Below, piece after piece: positions 25,582 to 34,194 of a DNA stretch of 41,359 bases. This stretch comes from Desulfobacteraceae bacterium (lineage in GTDB: Bacteria; Desulfobacterota; Desulfobacteria; Desulfobacterales; Desulfosalsimonadaceae). Every line of letters starts with the position of its first letter. The first letter of the stretch is position 1. The position numbers and the translations under genes were made by a program. The notes under the pieces were generated by a model. It saw only the letters and a list, made by a program, of their open reading frames with translations. It searched no databases and had not been told where the DNA came from. The stretch is taken from contig JAABUA010000025.1 in assembly GCA_011389515.1 (NCBI GenBank), positions 1 through 41,359 of the forward strand, in the 5' to 3' direction.

Positions 25582-25827
25582 ATGCCGATATATGAATTTC
25601 GTTGTTTACAATGCGGAAATATACAGGAAATTATTGTGACCAGAAGCGATTCCGATGCCCTGGAAATGAAATGCAATTCCTGTGAAGGAAAAGACCTTGA
25701 ACGGCTGCTCAGCGCGGCCAGCTACAGCATGGGAGCCGACAGAAGCGGACCCAAACCCAGCGTTTCTACAAAAACCTGCGGGGAAAACACCTGCGGAACG
25801 CTTAATATACCGGGTCCGACCCGATAA
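25582..25827 (+). CDS. FmdB-family zinc ribbon protein
   Basis: An 81-residue small zinc-ribbon protein. It opens MPIYEFRCLQCG with Cys8 and Cys11, and the second pair is CNSC (Cys31, Cys34), giving one zinc site. This is the standard FmdB/CxxC_CxxC_SSSS regulatory-protein pattern. The C-terminal tail carries another CGENTCG, which might bind metal or be redox-active. The ribosome site GGGAGAA precedes the ATG. Function of the family is poorly known; a regulatory role was suggested for the formamidase operon member. Confidence 0.85.
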   Translation: MPIYEFRCLQCGNIQEIIVTRSDSDALEMKCNSCEGKDLERLLSAASYSMGADRSGPKPSVSTKTCGENTCGTLNIPGPTR

Positions 25828-25941
25828 GGCAGAAACGGACACCCGGGCCTCAGGTTTTGCCTTCCACCCTTCGATTTCCGACTCCCGGCTTCTGATCGCT
25901 GTCCCCTGCCCTTCGACTTCTGATATCCGACGCCAGCCCTT

Positions 25942-26598
25942 TCAAAACCTCCGGATTTCGACGGCTGCAGTGTCATTTTCGATCTCGGCGTATGCATAAT
26001 GGCCATGTCCCAATTGGCCCGGGTTTATCACCTGGGTTTTGCCGATATTGTCGATGGCAACAGATTCATGGATATGGCCGGTGAAACACACCACGGGCTG
26101 GTGTTGTTCGATAAATGCGTATACTTCCCTGCTTCCCACGTGCTGACCGGAACTGAGCTTGTCACAGGCCGTGTTAAAGGGCGGATGGTGGGAAACCATG
26201 ATTATCGGAAGTTCTTCCAGCAGGTCCGCTTTTGCGTGACCAAGAAACCTGCCCAGATCCGCTTCGGTGTATTCATTGGGCGTGTTAAACGGCGTTTCCA
26301 GTGATCCGCCAAGCCCCAGAAACCCAATACCGTTTATTTTTTTCACTTTGGCGTGCAGGTTGATATCCTTTTCTTCGAGGTAGGTTTCCACGTCATGGTA
26401 GTCGCAGTTTCCGGAAACAGCGAGGATACGCGGTGCATAGCGGCTGACGGCCTGTATTACCTGGCCGGCTTCACGGGTTCCCCCGAAATGGGTAATATCA
26501 CCGGAGATGCATACGACATCCGCTTTTTCCAACTGTTCCCCTATTTTGTCAATGGACGCCACATTGCCGTGGATATCGGTTATTCCCAGAATAATCAT
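25942..26598 (-). CDS. Metallophosphoesterase (YfcE/MJ0936-like)
   Basis: A 218-residue calcineurin-like phosphoesterase. Motifs: TDIHGN (Asp8, His10), SGDITHFGG (Asp34), SGNCD (Asn64, Asp66), SHHPPFNT, GHIHE and a final GQLGHGHYAYAEI. The GNCD form of motif III places it in the YfcE-like group rather than the GNHE type found at 17205, so the two phosphoesterases in the window are not close paralogues. Cytoplasmic, with no signal peptide. It is transcribed on its own, divergent from the AMMECR1 gene and convergent with the FmdB gene. Substrate unknown. Confidence 0.88.
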   Translation of the reverse strand: MIILGITDIHGNVASIDKIGEQLEKADVVCISGDITHFGGTREAGQVIQAVSRYAPRILAVSGNCDYHDVETYLEEKDINLHAKVKKINGIGFLGLGGSLETPFNTPNEYTEADLGRFLGHAKADLLEELPIIMVSHHPPFNTACDKLSSGQHVGSREVYAFIEQHQPVVCFTGHIHESVAIDNIGKTQVINPGQLGHGHYAYAEIENDTAAVEIRRF

Positions 26599-26726
26599 TG
26601 GTTTTCATCCTTTTGCCAGTTTACGCATTACAAAATCATGGGTTCAAAGAGGATTGTTTTCAAGCCATTTAATATATTATACTATGCATAAAACGACAAT
26701 AACGGTTTTTATACGGGAGAGAAAAA

Positions 26727-27317
26727 ATGAACCAGAGCAGCAGCAATCATCTGCCCGGGGAAAAGGGCAAATTGCTTCTTGAACTTGCAAGAAAAACAAT
26801 CGCCCTTCGACTGGGCGTATCCTATGCAGAACCACCCGGTCTGGAGGAAAAGCTGAACGACGAAGCCTTTGATGCACAGCGAGGGACATTTGTCACCCTT
26901 ACCATCAACGGCCAGCTGAGGGGTTGTATCGGAAATCTGTCTTCTGACAATACAATCCGGCAGGGAATTATGGACAATGCCGTCAATGCCGCTTTTCATG
27001 ATCCGCGGTTTCCCCCGCTCCGCCCCGAAGAATTTGAATCGATAACCATCGAGGTCAGCCTTTTGACCGAACCCTTCAAAGTCGACTACAAGGGGCCGGA
27101 AGATCTGTTGGCCAATCTGACTCCCGGCATAGACGGTTTGATTATTCGCAAGGGGATACACAGTTCCACCTTTTTGCCGCAGGTATGGGAACAGCTTCCG
27201 GGCAAAGAAGCCTTTCTCGGTCATTTATGTCTAAAGGCGGGCCTTTCTGCGGATGAATGGAGAAAAGGGGAGCTTCTGGTATACACATACCGCGTCCAGT
27301 ATTTCGAGGAAGCATGA
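26727..27317 (+). CDS. AMMECR1-domain protein
   Basis: A 196-residue AMMECR1 family protein (AmmeMemoRadiSam system protein A type). The hallmark LRGCIGNL motif appears after TFVTLTINGQ, followed by NAVNAAFHDPRFPPL, IEVSLLTEPF, and the C-terminal FLPQVWEQLPGKEAFLGHLC segment. The biochemical role of the family is unknown; in many genomes it is linked to a Memo-like protein and a radical SAM enzyme. Here a radical SAM gene is adjacent but convergent, and it is of a different type from the PflA-like enzyme of that system. No Memo protein gene is in the window. Confidence 0.9.
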   Translation: MNQSSSNHLPGEKGKLLLELARKTIALRLGVSYAEPPGLEEKLNDEAFDAQRGTFVTLTINGQLRGCIGNLSSDNTIRQGIMDNAVNAAFHDPRFPPLRPEEFESITIEVSLLTEPFKVDYKGPEDLLANLTPGIDGLIIRKGIHSSTFLPQVWEQLPGKEAFLGHLCLKAGLSADEWRKGELLVYTYRVQYFEEA

Positions 27318-27332
27318 TCAACGATCGGCGTA

Positions 27333-28280
27333 CTAGTCCGTTTCTTCCGTGCACGAATAATACGTCCGGGGACCGGCGGTTTGAACGGCCACGCGCCCGC
27401 CGGCAATGAGAGGGGCAAGAAGCTTTATTGCCTGTGACGGGTTGATGTTCAACACCGTTGCAATGTCCTGAACCGTGCAGGGACGCCGCAAAAGCATATC
27501 CACCAGGTCTTGTTCCAGCAGGTCTCGCGCAGGCGCGGGCAGAACAGCATGTTTTTCCTTACATTCGGCAATGACCTCCGCCCGGCCGCCGATTTTTTCT
27601 GCAATGGCTTTGAGCGTTTCCCTGCCCACTGCAGCGGCAAAGGATTCCGCCGGCGGACGTACCGCGGTGTTGAGATGAACCCGGTCCGGATGGATCATTT
27701 TCACCAGTTTTTTAAATTCTTCCAGCTGTGCATCCGATGTGTTGAAATCGTCGATAAAAAAAATTTCCAGCCAGATTTTTCCCGTAAAGACTTTTGAAAA
27801 CGATAAAATGCCGTCAAGCAGGCGTTTGAAGGAAATGTCCGGGTGGGGTCGGTTGATTTTTTGGAAGGTTTCCTCATCCGCGGCATCCAGAGAAGGCAGT
27901 ACTACGTCTGCCGCGTACAGATCATTGCGCACCCTTTCATCCCATAGCATTGATCCGTTTGTGAGCACGGCAACGGGGATGTCCGTCATTTTTTTTATCC
28001 CCCGGATAATCTTTCCTGCTTCCAGGTTCAAGGTGGGCTCCCCGGAACCGCCCAGGGTGATATGATCCGCCTCCAGGCCTTCCTCGAGTTTCCGCCCGAG
28101 TGCTGTAAAAATCGTTTCTGCAAGACCGAAATCGCTTCTCTCGGAAGTGGTTTTACGGGTTCTGCCAATCTGGCAGTATATGCAGTCAAAACTGCAGATC
28201 TTGTAGGGTACCGTGTCAATCCCCAGGGACAATCCAAGCCGCCGGGATGTAACAGGACCATATATCAACGATTTTTTCAT
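27333..28280 (-). CDS. Radical SAM protein with C-terminal winged helix
   Basis: A 315-residue radical SAM enzyme. The cluster motif is CSFDCIYC (Cys29, Cys33, Cys36), preceded by YGPVTSRRLGLSLGID, and the SAM-contacting GGSGEPTLN follows near residue 77. This opening is typical of a group of short radical SAM proteins (COG0731-like). After the barrel, residues about 255-310 form a small winged-helix-like module (CTVQDIATVLNINPSQAIKL ... GGRVAVQTAG). The reaction is unknown. The pair with the convergent AMMECR1 gene, 15 bp away, may or may not be functional. Confidence 0.85.
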   Translation of the reverse strand: MKKSLIYGPVTSRRLGLSLGIDTVPYKICSFDCIYCQIGRTRKTTSERSDFGLAETIFTALGRKLEEGLEADHITLGGSGEPTLNLEAGKIIRGIKKMTDIPVAVLTNGSMLWDERVRNDLYAADVVLPSLDAADEETFQKINRPHPDISFKRLLDGILSFSKVFTGKIWLEIFFIDDFNTSDAQLEEFKKLVKMIHPDRVHLNTAVRPPAESFAAAVGRETLKAIAEKIGGRAEVIAECKEKHAVLPAPARDLLEQDLVDMLLRRPCTVQDIATVLNINPSQAIKLLAPLIAGGRVAVQTAGPRTYYSCTEETD

Positions 28281-28340
28281 CTTTGTTTACTGCCTGAATT
28301 GCAATCGTTTATCGACTTTGACCCAAAAGACCCTCGGATA

Positions 28341-29642
28341 TCATATGTCGGATGAATGGTCGTTGTCCTCAAGTCCTACTGCTTCTGCAATTGCCCCGAC
28401 CTTGCTGGAAAGAAGGTCCCATTCGGTTATGATCCCGTGGAGCAGATTCTCCCAGGAATTCATCAACCCAATATGTTCCTCGGCAGCCCTCAATTTTTCC
28501 TGCAACACGCGTTCATAGAGATCCGAGAGCGTCATGGCCATTTTCGCCCGGTCGAATCGTCGTGCCGTCAAAAGCGCATTTTCCTGCCATCTGTTCTTAT
28601 CGTCCGGTTTTTGAAAAAAATCAGTGATGGTTTCCGAAAACGCTTCGGGAGATGCGTCTTCCGGCAACAGCCTTCCGTTTTCATTGTCTGAAACAACTTC
28701 CCTTACACCGGATGCATCAAGCGCAATAACAGGGATACCGGCAGCCATAGCTTCCGCCACAACCAGTCCCTGGGTTTCAGATCTGGAGGAAAAGACAAAA
28801 ACATCCATTGCGCAATAGGCGCTTACAAGATCATTGCCCGTAATTGTTCCGGCCAGGATCAAGCGATCCGTGAGATGATCCTCCGCAAAGACTTTTTCAA
28901 TATGTTTCCGGTCTGGACCATCACCAACAACAAGGAATCTCGCCTTTTTGTTTTGCTTGAGGGCGGTTGTAACGGCTTTGGTCAAAAAGCCAAGATTTTT
29001 TTCGCGCGCCAGCCTTCCCACGTGTCCGATTAGTTGGGTATCGTCATCAATACCATGCGCTTTCCGGAAACGTTTCCCATCGCCTTTTTGAAAACTTTCA
29101 CAATCAATGCCGGTCGGAATTTCGGAAATCGGCCTGATTACCCCTCTTTTTTTGATCAAATCGGCGATGCTCCGGCTGGGTGCGATGACGTGCGTACAAC
29201 AGTTGGCATAGGCCGTTGAAAGCCGGGTGACAAATTTTTTCATGGGTTCAGACGACAACACATAGTGCGCGTATTGCTCATAGAGGGTGTGGTGCGTGAA
29301 TACGATTGGCAGACCATTCCTGGAAGCCACCCGCATGGCTGTATCGCCCAGCAGATATGGATGATGGCTGTGTATGATGTCCGGCTGAAATTCATCCATT
29401 TTCTGGTGGATCAAAAAGGGGGACGGGATGCTGGCCGAAAAATCGCTCCCGTTAAAATTCTGGATTGCCGGGATCCGCAGCACAAAATCCCGGTTTTCGT
29501 TTTTCGGGGTTTCATGAAACGTGGGCGCAACGATGAGAACCCGGTGCCCACGTTTTCTGAGATCTTCTTCAAAGCAGGAAACAGACCTGGCAACACCACC
29601 GACATGCGGAATGTACGTATTGGTAAACATGCATACCTTCAT
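28341..29642 (-). CDS. GT4-family glycosyltransferase
   Basis: A 433-residue retaining glycosyltransferase of the GT4 type, resembling diacylglycerol glucosyl- or mannosyltransferases. N-domain: MKVCMFTNTYIPHVGGVARS and DIIHSHHPYLLGDTA. C-domain: HVGRLAREKNLGFL, FLVVGDGPDRKHIE, and the EX7E motif in RSETQGLVVAEAMAAGIPVI, all intact. No membrane segment is present; such enzymes attach to the inner face of the membrane. A C-terminal extension of about 60 residues is helical and acidic. Its start overlaps the end of the glycosidase-like gene by 4 nt, so the two are translated from one message. Possible products are glycolipids or an alpha-glucan-like oligosaccharide. Confidence 0.88.
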   Translation of the reverse strand: MKVCMFTNTYIPHVGGVARSVSCFEEDLRKRGHRVLIVAPTFHETPKNENRDFVLRIPAIQNFNGSDFSASIPSPFLIHQKMDEFQPDIIHSHHPYLLGDTAMRVASRNGLPIVFTHHTLYEQYAHYVLSSEPMKKFVTRLSTAYANCCTHVIAPSRSIADLIKKRGVIRPISEIPTGIDCESFQKGDGKRFRKAHGIDDDTQLIGHVGRLAREKNLGFLTKAVTTALKQNKKARFLVVGDGPDRKHIEKVFAEDHLTDRLILAGTITGNDLVSAYCAMDVFVFSSRSETQGLVVAEAMAAGIPVIALDASGVREVVSDNENGRLLPEDASPEAFSETITDFFQKPDDKNRWQENALLTARRFDRAKMAMTLSDLYERVLQEKLRAAEEHIGLMNSWENLLHGIITEWDLLSSKVGAIAEAVGLEDNDHSSDI

Positions 29643-31924
29643 GTATTTTCGACCTCCGCTTCGAGCCTGCGTTCCCTTTTGTCGTCAAAAACGGTGGGAT
29701 TGCAACCGGGAATCCGGATCTCAATTTCCGGCGGATCAGACCGCCATTGGTTATCCACGGTAACTTTTGCCCCTTGGTCTGTTTTTTGGATGGCTACGGA
29801 TACCGGGCCGAACGGGGTGGCTGTCGGCCCGAAAAACACAGGGTCTCCGCTTTCGATCCACTCCGGAAAGACCCCTGAACCAATCACCAGCCTGCCGGAT
29901 TCTTCCCGCACAAACATACTTCGTATCATCATCAAAAACTCTGCTGCAGCCCATCCGTGCTGGCCGTCACCCATGCAGCCGCCGCCGGTAAGGGGGTGAA
30001 TCGCCTCCGGCCACTGACCTGTGGGAGATGCCAGATCAACCACCCTTTCAAAAAGCGCCCGATACCGTGGATCTCCATGGCGAAGAAGGCTCTGGGCGAT
30101 ATCCAGTGTCAGATAGGCATTTACGCCGGAATGGATCATGTCCTGAAAGAAAGCGCCTTCATGAAAACAATTCTCCATGAGATAGGTGATGGTGTTGCTG
30201 ATCCGCTCATCGCCGGCAGGCAAGAGCTGCAGAGGGTAATCCGCCACGAGCGAACCGATCGCTCCCGCATCCATCCTTCGATACGGCGACGCAGGGATGC
30301 AGCCCCGGCTTCTTGCCTCCGGGATGCTGTCGATGGAAGAAAGTATTGTCTTTTCAAAATCGCCGGCATATCGTTCGAATCGATCGGCAAGAGCCCTGGA
30401 ATCATACCTGCGGGCAATTTCCGCTGCACTTTGCAAACCCGCCAATCCCCAGAAATCATCCCAGTAATAGTAATCATTGGGGCCCAGGTGTTCAGCGGAG
30501 AAACCCGCCGGAAGCAGGCCTTCATGGGGTCTGCCGCTTTTTTTCCTCACCCGCTTTTTTTCTATCCATTCCCCTCCCTTGAAAACCGCATCCAGCCATG
30601 CGGCGGAGGGTTTTTCCCCGCTGACGCTCAAATAGCGGCCAAGTATCCACAACACCTGACCGTTGGAATCCCATTCCCCCTGCTGACTCTGAAAATACCC
30701 GCTCCACTTTCGACGCGCCGGAAACGTGTCAAGGTGGCGGTACACCCGGTCCAGAAGGTTGACACCCAGCATGGCATTGATCATCAGGCAGGCATCCCGG
30801 AACCAGAAACGGAAATAGGTGTATGGTCCGGGAACTACTTCTCCTGCCGATAACAGCAGAAGCGTTGAAAGTGCCGTATCATAGAGCTGCCCGATACGTT
30901 TGTCCGGAACTGTAAGGGAAGCGGCGTTTTCAAGGAGTTTTTCCCAGGAGTTGGATTCATATTCTTTCCTGCCGACGCCTGTGGGGATTTCCCGGGTAAC
31001 ATCTGTAACGATCCTGACTTTACGGGACTTTCCGGATATTGGAAAAAACGCTGCGGACGTCGCCAAACCAACCCCGCAGTGAACCTTTTCCACGGTTTCT
31101 GACGAATTTTCCAGCTGGTTCAACTTATGAAGAACATCCCCCTCGTGATAACTGGAATAAATGATTTTTTCCGGCTCTTGGTCCATATATACCCGGGTAT
31201 GCCGGTTTACCAGCCAGAAAAAGGAAGGCTCTTTTTCAAAACGGATGTTTTCTATAAACTGCACCCCTTCGGGATTATACGGCCTGAGGGCAACCACGAG
31301 CCATGCTTCTTTTTCAGAAGCAGCCTCCGCTTCCATACAGGCATAAAAATTGCGGTTTTCCCGCTCCAAGCGCACCTTTGTGTCCAGCGTGAAGCCGTTT
31401 TTTTCAAGGCGGGTTTCCACCGACAGCCCGTGATCTTTTTTTTTTATCGTCTGCGTTGCACCGTCCATGCGCGAAGGAATAAACTGCGTGCCGTCGCGTG
31501 CGATAACCCAGCAATCAATAGACCAGCCGTCATACAAAGGCGTAAATAATCCTTGCGGATCTACTATGGGATAATAGGGTACATCGGGATGCCCGATTGC
31601 AGTCCAGTTCCGGTGGGTCAGGTTGACATGAGAAAATGAAAAGCCTCTCGGAATAAAAGAGGAGTCCTTCGGGTTGAACTGTTTTTCCACCCAGTAGGGC
31701 CACACCCAGTCAAGGTTGTACTGAATCGCACGGGAATTGATGAGTCCTCGGGCATGAAAAATAATGCCCGCCCTTAGCAGTTCGATGGGCTCCTGCACTT
31801 CTGACGGCTGGGCGAATTGGCGGACGCGGGCGATGATACTCAAGGGGTCAATGACACCGTAACGACGGGCGGCTCTCTTAACCAAAAATTTCCAGGGTAA
31901 AAATCGTGTAATCATAATGAACAA
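29639..31924 (-). CDS. Six-hairpin glycosidase-like protein (glycogen-debranching/GH15-like)
   Basis: A 761-residue protein whose C-terminal half looks like an alpha/alpha six-hairpin glycosidase. The features are FRFWFRDACLMINAM, a QQGEWDSNGQVLWILGRYL segment, YYYWDDFWGLAGL, and TGQWPEAIHPLTGGGCMGDGQ with acidic residues placed as in such catalytic centres. The first 330 residues are beta-rich and may be a substrate-binding domain. No signal peptide is evident. The TTG at 31924 is chosen because GGAAAGG precedes it with 6-nt spacing; an ATG at 31915 is the alternative. It is the first gene of a two-gene unit with a GT4 enzyme, which suggests opposite steps on one oligosaccharide. Exact linkage specificity cannot be told. 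Confidence 0.72.
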   Translation of the reverse strand: MFIMITRFLPWKFLVKRAARRYGVIDPLSIIARVRQFAQPSEVQEPIELLRAGIIFHARGLINSRAIQYNLDWVWPYWVEKQFNPKDSSFIPRGFSFSHVNLTHRNWTAIGHPDVPYYPIVDPQGLFTPLYDGWSIDCWVIARDGTQFIPSRMDGATQTIKKKDHGLSVETRLEKNGFTLDTKVRLERENRNFYACMEAEAASEKEAWLVVALRPYNPEGVQFIENIRFEKEPSFFWLVNRHTRVYMDQEPEKIIYSSYHEGDVLHKLNQLENSSETVEKVHCGVGLATSAAFFPISGKSRKVRIVTDVTREIPTGVGRKEYESNSWEKLLENAASLTVPDKRIGQLYDTALSTLLLLSAGEVVPGPYTYFRFWFRDACLMINAMLGVNLLDRVYRHLDTFPARRKWSGYFQSQQGEWDSNGQVLWILGRYLSVSGEKPSAAWLDAVFKGGEWIEKKRVRKKSGRPHEGLLPAGFSAEHLGPNDYYYWDDFWGLAGLQSAAEIARRYDSRALADRFERYAGDFEKTILSSIDSIPEARSRGCIPASPYRRMDAGAIGSLVADYPLQLLPAGDERISNTITYLMENCFHEGAFFQDMIHSGVNAYLTLDIAQSLLRHGDPRYRALFERVVDLASPTGQWPEAIHPLTGGGCMGDGQHGWAAAEFLMMIRSMFVREESGRLVIGSGVFPEWIESGDPVFFGPTATPFGPVSVAIQKTDQGAKVTVDNQWRSDPPEIEIRIPGCNPTVFDDKRERRLEAEVENT

Positions 31925-32352
31925 TTATAACCTTTCCTGAAAATTTTTCAATCGGTGATGATAAGCCATCTCGAAATTCGGATTTCGTTGTATCCGCTTG
32001 TTTGCATTTCGTTTTTTCGAAATCGAAATCGATTTCTTACAATTCTTTGCATTGATTAATTGGCAATATGATCAGATGGAAATCGTAGGGGCCCCCCTTG
32101 CGGGTGCCCATATTCTGTGGCAGGTCCAAATGCCCTATTCTTTTTTTTCGATTTCGATTTCGATTATTCAATAAAAAGATTGGGGCTGAAAGGACAATAT
32201 TGAAATGGGTGTAATAGCCCCGGCAGGAGCAAATAATTATGGATAATTTCTTTATCGCCCCCCTTCAATATGGTAATAGAGTCCAAGGAAATACAGTTTT
32301 TGATGGATATACGCATTCACGCATGCAATCAGACAACAACCAGGAGCAACAA
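31925..32352. other. Divergent intergenic region with a dispersed repeat
   Basis: About 430 bp between the glycosidase-like gene (left) and the S1 protein gene (right). It contains dispersed repeat copy 2 (32010-32136) and TTTTTTTTCGATTTCGATTT at 32141-32160. A reading frame open from 32239 joins the S1 gene; AGGAG sites precede both 32239 and 32353. I chose the second because the sequence between reads as non-coding. Confidence 0.5.
32010..32136. repeat. Dispersed repeat of about 120 bp, copy 2
   Basis: It has the same block order as the copy at 16314-16430: CGTTTTTTCGAAATCGAAAT, TTTCTTACAATTCTTTGCAT, TATGATCAG, CGTAGGGGC, a GC-rich CCCCTTGCGGGTGCCC word and CTGTGGCAGGTCCAA. The GC-rich word is also the left arm of the large hairpin at 8622-8637. 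Both full copies lie in promoter regions and have the same orientation. Confidence 0.75.
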
Positions 32353-33837
32353 ATGACCGACAAACCTGACAATTCCTCACAGGATCCGGAAAATCCAGAA
32401 GAAGAAGACTTTGCAACGCTTTTTGAAAATTACATGGGCGATGTGAAAGACGATTTGAATGTGGGGGAAACAGTAAACGGTGAAATCATCTCCATCGGTG
32501 ACCAGAGCATTTTTATCAATACCGGCACCAAGGTCGACGGCGTTATCGACAAAGCGGAACTCATGGATGAGAATGGGGAAATTCCTCACCAGGTGGGAGA
32601 TATTTTAAAGCTTTACGTCATTTCCATCGGAGACGGGGAAATCAGGCTTTCAAAAGCGATTTCAGGCTCCGGAGGGGAAAACCGTTTATATGATGCCTAT
32701 AAACACGCCATTCCTGTGGAGGGCCGGATCACTGAAACCTGCAAGGGCGGATTCCGGGTCAGCATGATGGGGAAAATGGCATTCTGCCCGGTCAGCCAGG
32801 TAGATGTTTCCTACGTGGAAAATCCGGAGGAATATGTCGGCAATGCCTATGAATTTTTAATCACCCGTATAGAATCGCGGGGGAAAAATATCGTTGTATC
32901 CCGCCGGGACCTGTTGAACCGGTATATTGCAGAAGCGCGAGAGCAGTTCCTCAAAACCATAAAGCCAGGCGACATCGTCGATGCCCGGATAATCAAAATC
33001 ATGCCTTACGGCGCTTTTGCCGAGGTCATTCCCGGTGTCGAAGGGATGATTCATATCTCCGAACTGGGCTGGAAACACGTTAATAAAACCGAAGAGGCCG
33101 TTGCCGTGAATGACACGGTCAAGGCCGTCATTCTGGGAATTGAGCAAACCGGCGACAAGTCCAGGCCGGTAAAAATTTCCCTGTCCATGAAATCCGCAAT
33201 GGGCGATCCCTGGGAAAACATTTCCGACCGGTACCAGGAAGGGGACAAGATCCAGGGTACGGTAACCCGATGCGCCGATTTCGGTGCGTTCGTCGAAATC
33301 GAGGACGGCATCGAAGGCCTTGTTCATATCAGCGAATTGAGTCACAGGCGCGTGATAAGAGCCGAGGATGTGGTTACACCCGGCGAAACCGTCGCCGTAA
33401 TGATTAAAGGCATTGATCCCGAAGCCCGGCGCATTTCCTTGAGCATGAAAGATGCCGAGGGGGACCCATGGGTGGATATCGAGAACAATTATAAAGCGGG
33501 ACAGACAATTACGGGACGCATTGAAAAAAAAGAAAAATTCGGCTACTTCATTGAACTTGAACCGGGTATCGTAGGATTGCTGCCGTCATCAAAAATAAAA
33601 GACGCACCGGGAAGACAGGATATTGAAAAACTGCGAACCGATGACAGCATTACGCTTGTCGTTGAGGTAGTCGACACAAAAAACCGAAAGATATCTTTGG
33701 GTCTTGGGGATAGTCCGGACGTCGATAACTGGAAAAACTTTACCAGCGAACGGCCGCAGAGCGATAAAGGGGATACGGGAATGGGAGATCTGGCGGAAAA
33801 GCTTAAGGCGGCAATGGGCAAGGCCAAAAAGGATTAA
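32353..33837 (+). CDS. S1-domain RNA-binding protein (five S1 repeats)
   Basis: A 494-residue protein of five S1 RNA-binding domains after an acidic N-terminal tail. The repeats start at [65 protein letters not shown] and [20 protein letters not shown]. Repeats 3 and 4 are the most canonical (GAFAEV/GAFVEI ... [16 protein letters not shown]). Ribosomal protein S1 of most bacteria has six repeats, so this is an S1-like regulator or a shortened variant, not a clear rpsA. AGGAG lies 6 nt before the chosen ATG at 32353. The gene ends at a strong terminator. Likely function is mRNA binding or translation support. Confidence 0.85.
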   Translation: MTDKPDNSSQDPENPEEEDFATLFENYMGDVKDDLNVGETVNGEIISIGDQSIFINTGTKVDGVIDKAELMDENGEIPHQVGDILKLYVISIGDGEIRLSKAISGSGGENRLYDAYKHAIPVEGRITETCKGGFRVSMMGKMAFCPVSQVDVSYVENPEEYVGNAYEFLITRIESRGKNIVVSRRDLLNRYIAEAREQFLKTIKPGDIVDARIIKIMPYGAFAEVIPGVEGMIHISELGWKHVNKTEEAVAVNDTVKAVILGIEQTGDKSRPVKISLSMKSAMGDPWENISDRYQEGDKIQGTVTRCADFGAFVEIEDGIEGLVHISELSHRRVIRAEDVVTPGETVAVMIKGIDPEARRISLSMKDAEGDPWVDIENNYKAGQTITGRIEKKEKFGYFIELEPGIVGLLPSSKIKDAPGRQDIEKLRTDDSITLVVEVVDTKNRKISLGLGDSPDVDNWKNFTSERPQSDKGDTGMGDLAEKLKAAMGKAKKD

Positions 33838-33840
33838 AAA

Positions 33841-33887
33841 AGGGGGCGGATTTTTTACCCATCATCACATCCGCCCCCTTTGTTTTT
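33841..33887 (+). terminator. Strong bidirectional terminator
   Basis: AGGGGGCGGAT (33841-33851) and ATCCGCCCCCT (33869-33879) make a perfect 11-bp stem, followed by TTGTTTTT on the plus strand and, on the minus strand, by TTTTTT after the stem (complement of 33835-33840). It serves both the S1 gene and the minus-strand central-carbon genes, whose last gene ends at 33894. Confidence 0.85.
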
Positions 33888-33893
33888 CGCGTA

Positions 33894-34172
33894 CTACCGC
33901 TTTGCGAAAATACCGTTTATTACCAGCAATACAGCCCCGACAACCAGAAAAAGGGCGTACGCCGGCACGTTGATCACATACTGGATTCCTCTTACAAGGG
34001 TGTTTATGGGAATGCTTTTATGCCATGCAAGGGCATTTTCACCGAGCATATCCACCAGGGTATAGTTGGTATACGACGTTCCCTCCGACATCATCGATTC
34101 AATTCCCTGGTAGCCGAGCACGCAGAGCCCGGCGGCCATCAGCAGAAGCCCCACTCTTTTCATCGTTTTCAT
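33894..34172 (-). CDS. Small two-helix membrane protein, unknown function
   Basis: A 92-residue protein with two predicted membrane helices (about residues 6-24, VGLLLMAAGLCVLGYQGI, and about 68-88, VINVPAYALFLVVGAVLLVI) and a polar loop of about 40 residues between them. It has no recognisable family motif; N-terminal KTMKR suggests the N-terminus stays inside. It is the last gene of the minus-strand succinate/fumarate block, 22 bp behind the iron-sulfur subunit gene and before the terminator, so it is probably co-transcribed with it. An accessory role for the membrane enzyme is possible but not shown. Confidence 0.75.
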   Translation of the reverse strand: MKTMKRVGLLLMAAGLCVLGYQGIESMMSEGTSYTNYTLVDMLGENALAWHKSIPINTLVRGIQYVINVPAYALFLVVGAVLLVINGIFAKR

Positions 34173-34194
34173 GAGAATGCCTTTATCCTGTTAT

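Noticed and set aside
29265-29999. Open frame antisense across the GT4 and glycosidase-like genes
   Set aside because: Spans the junction of two clear genes on the other strand and shows no domain.
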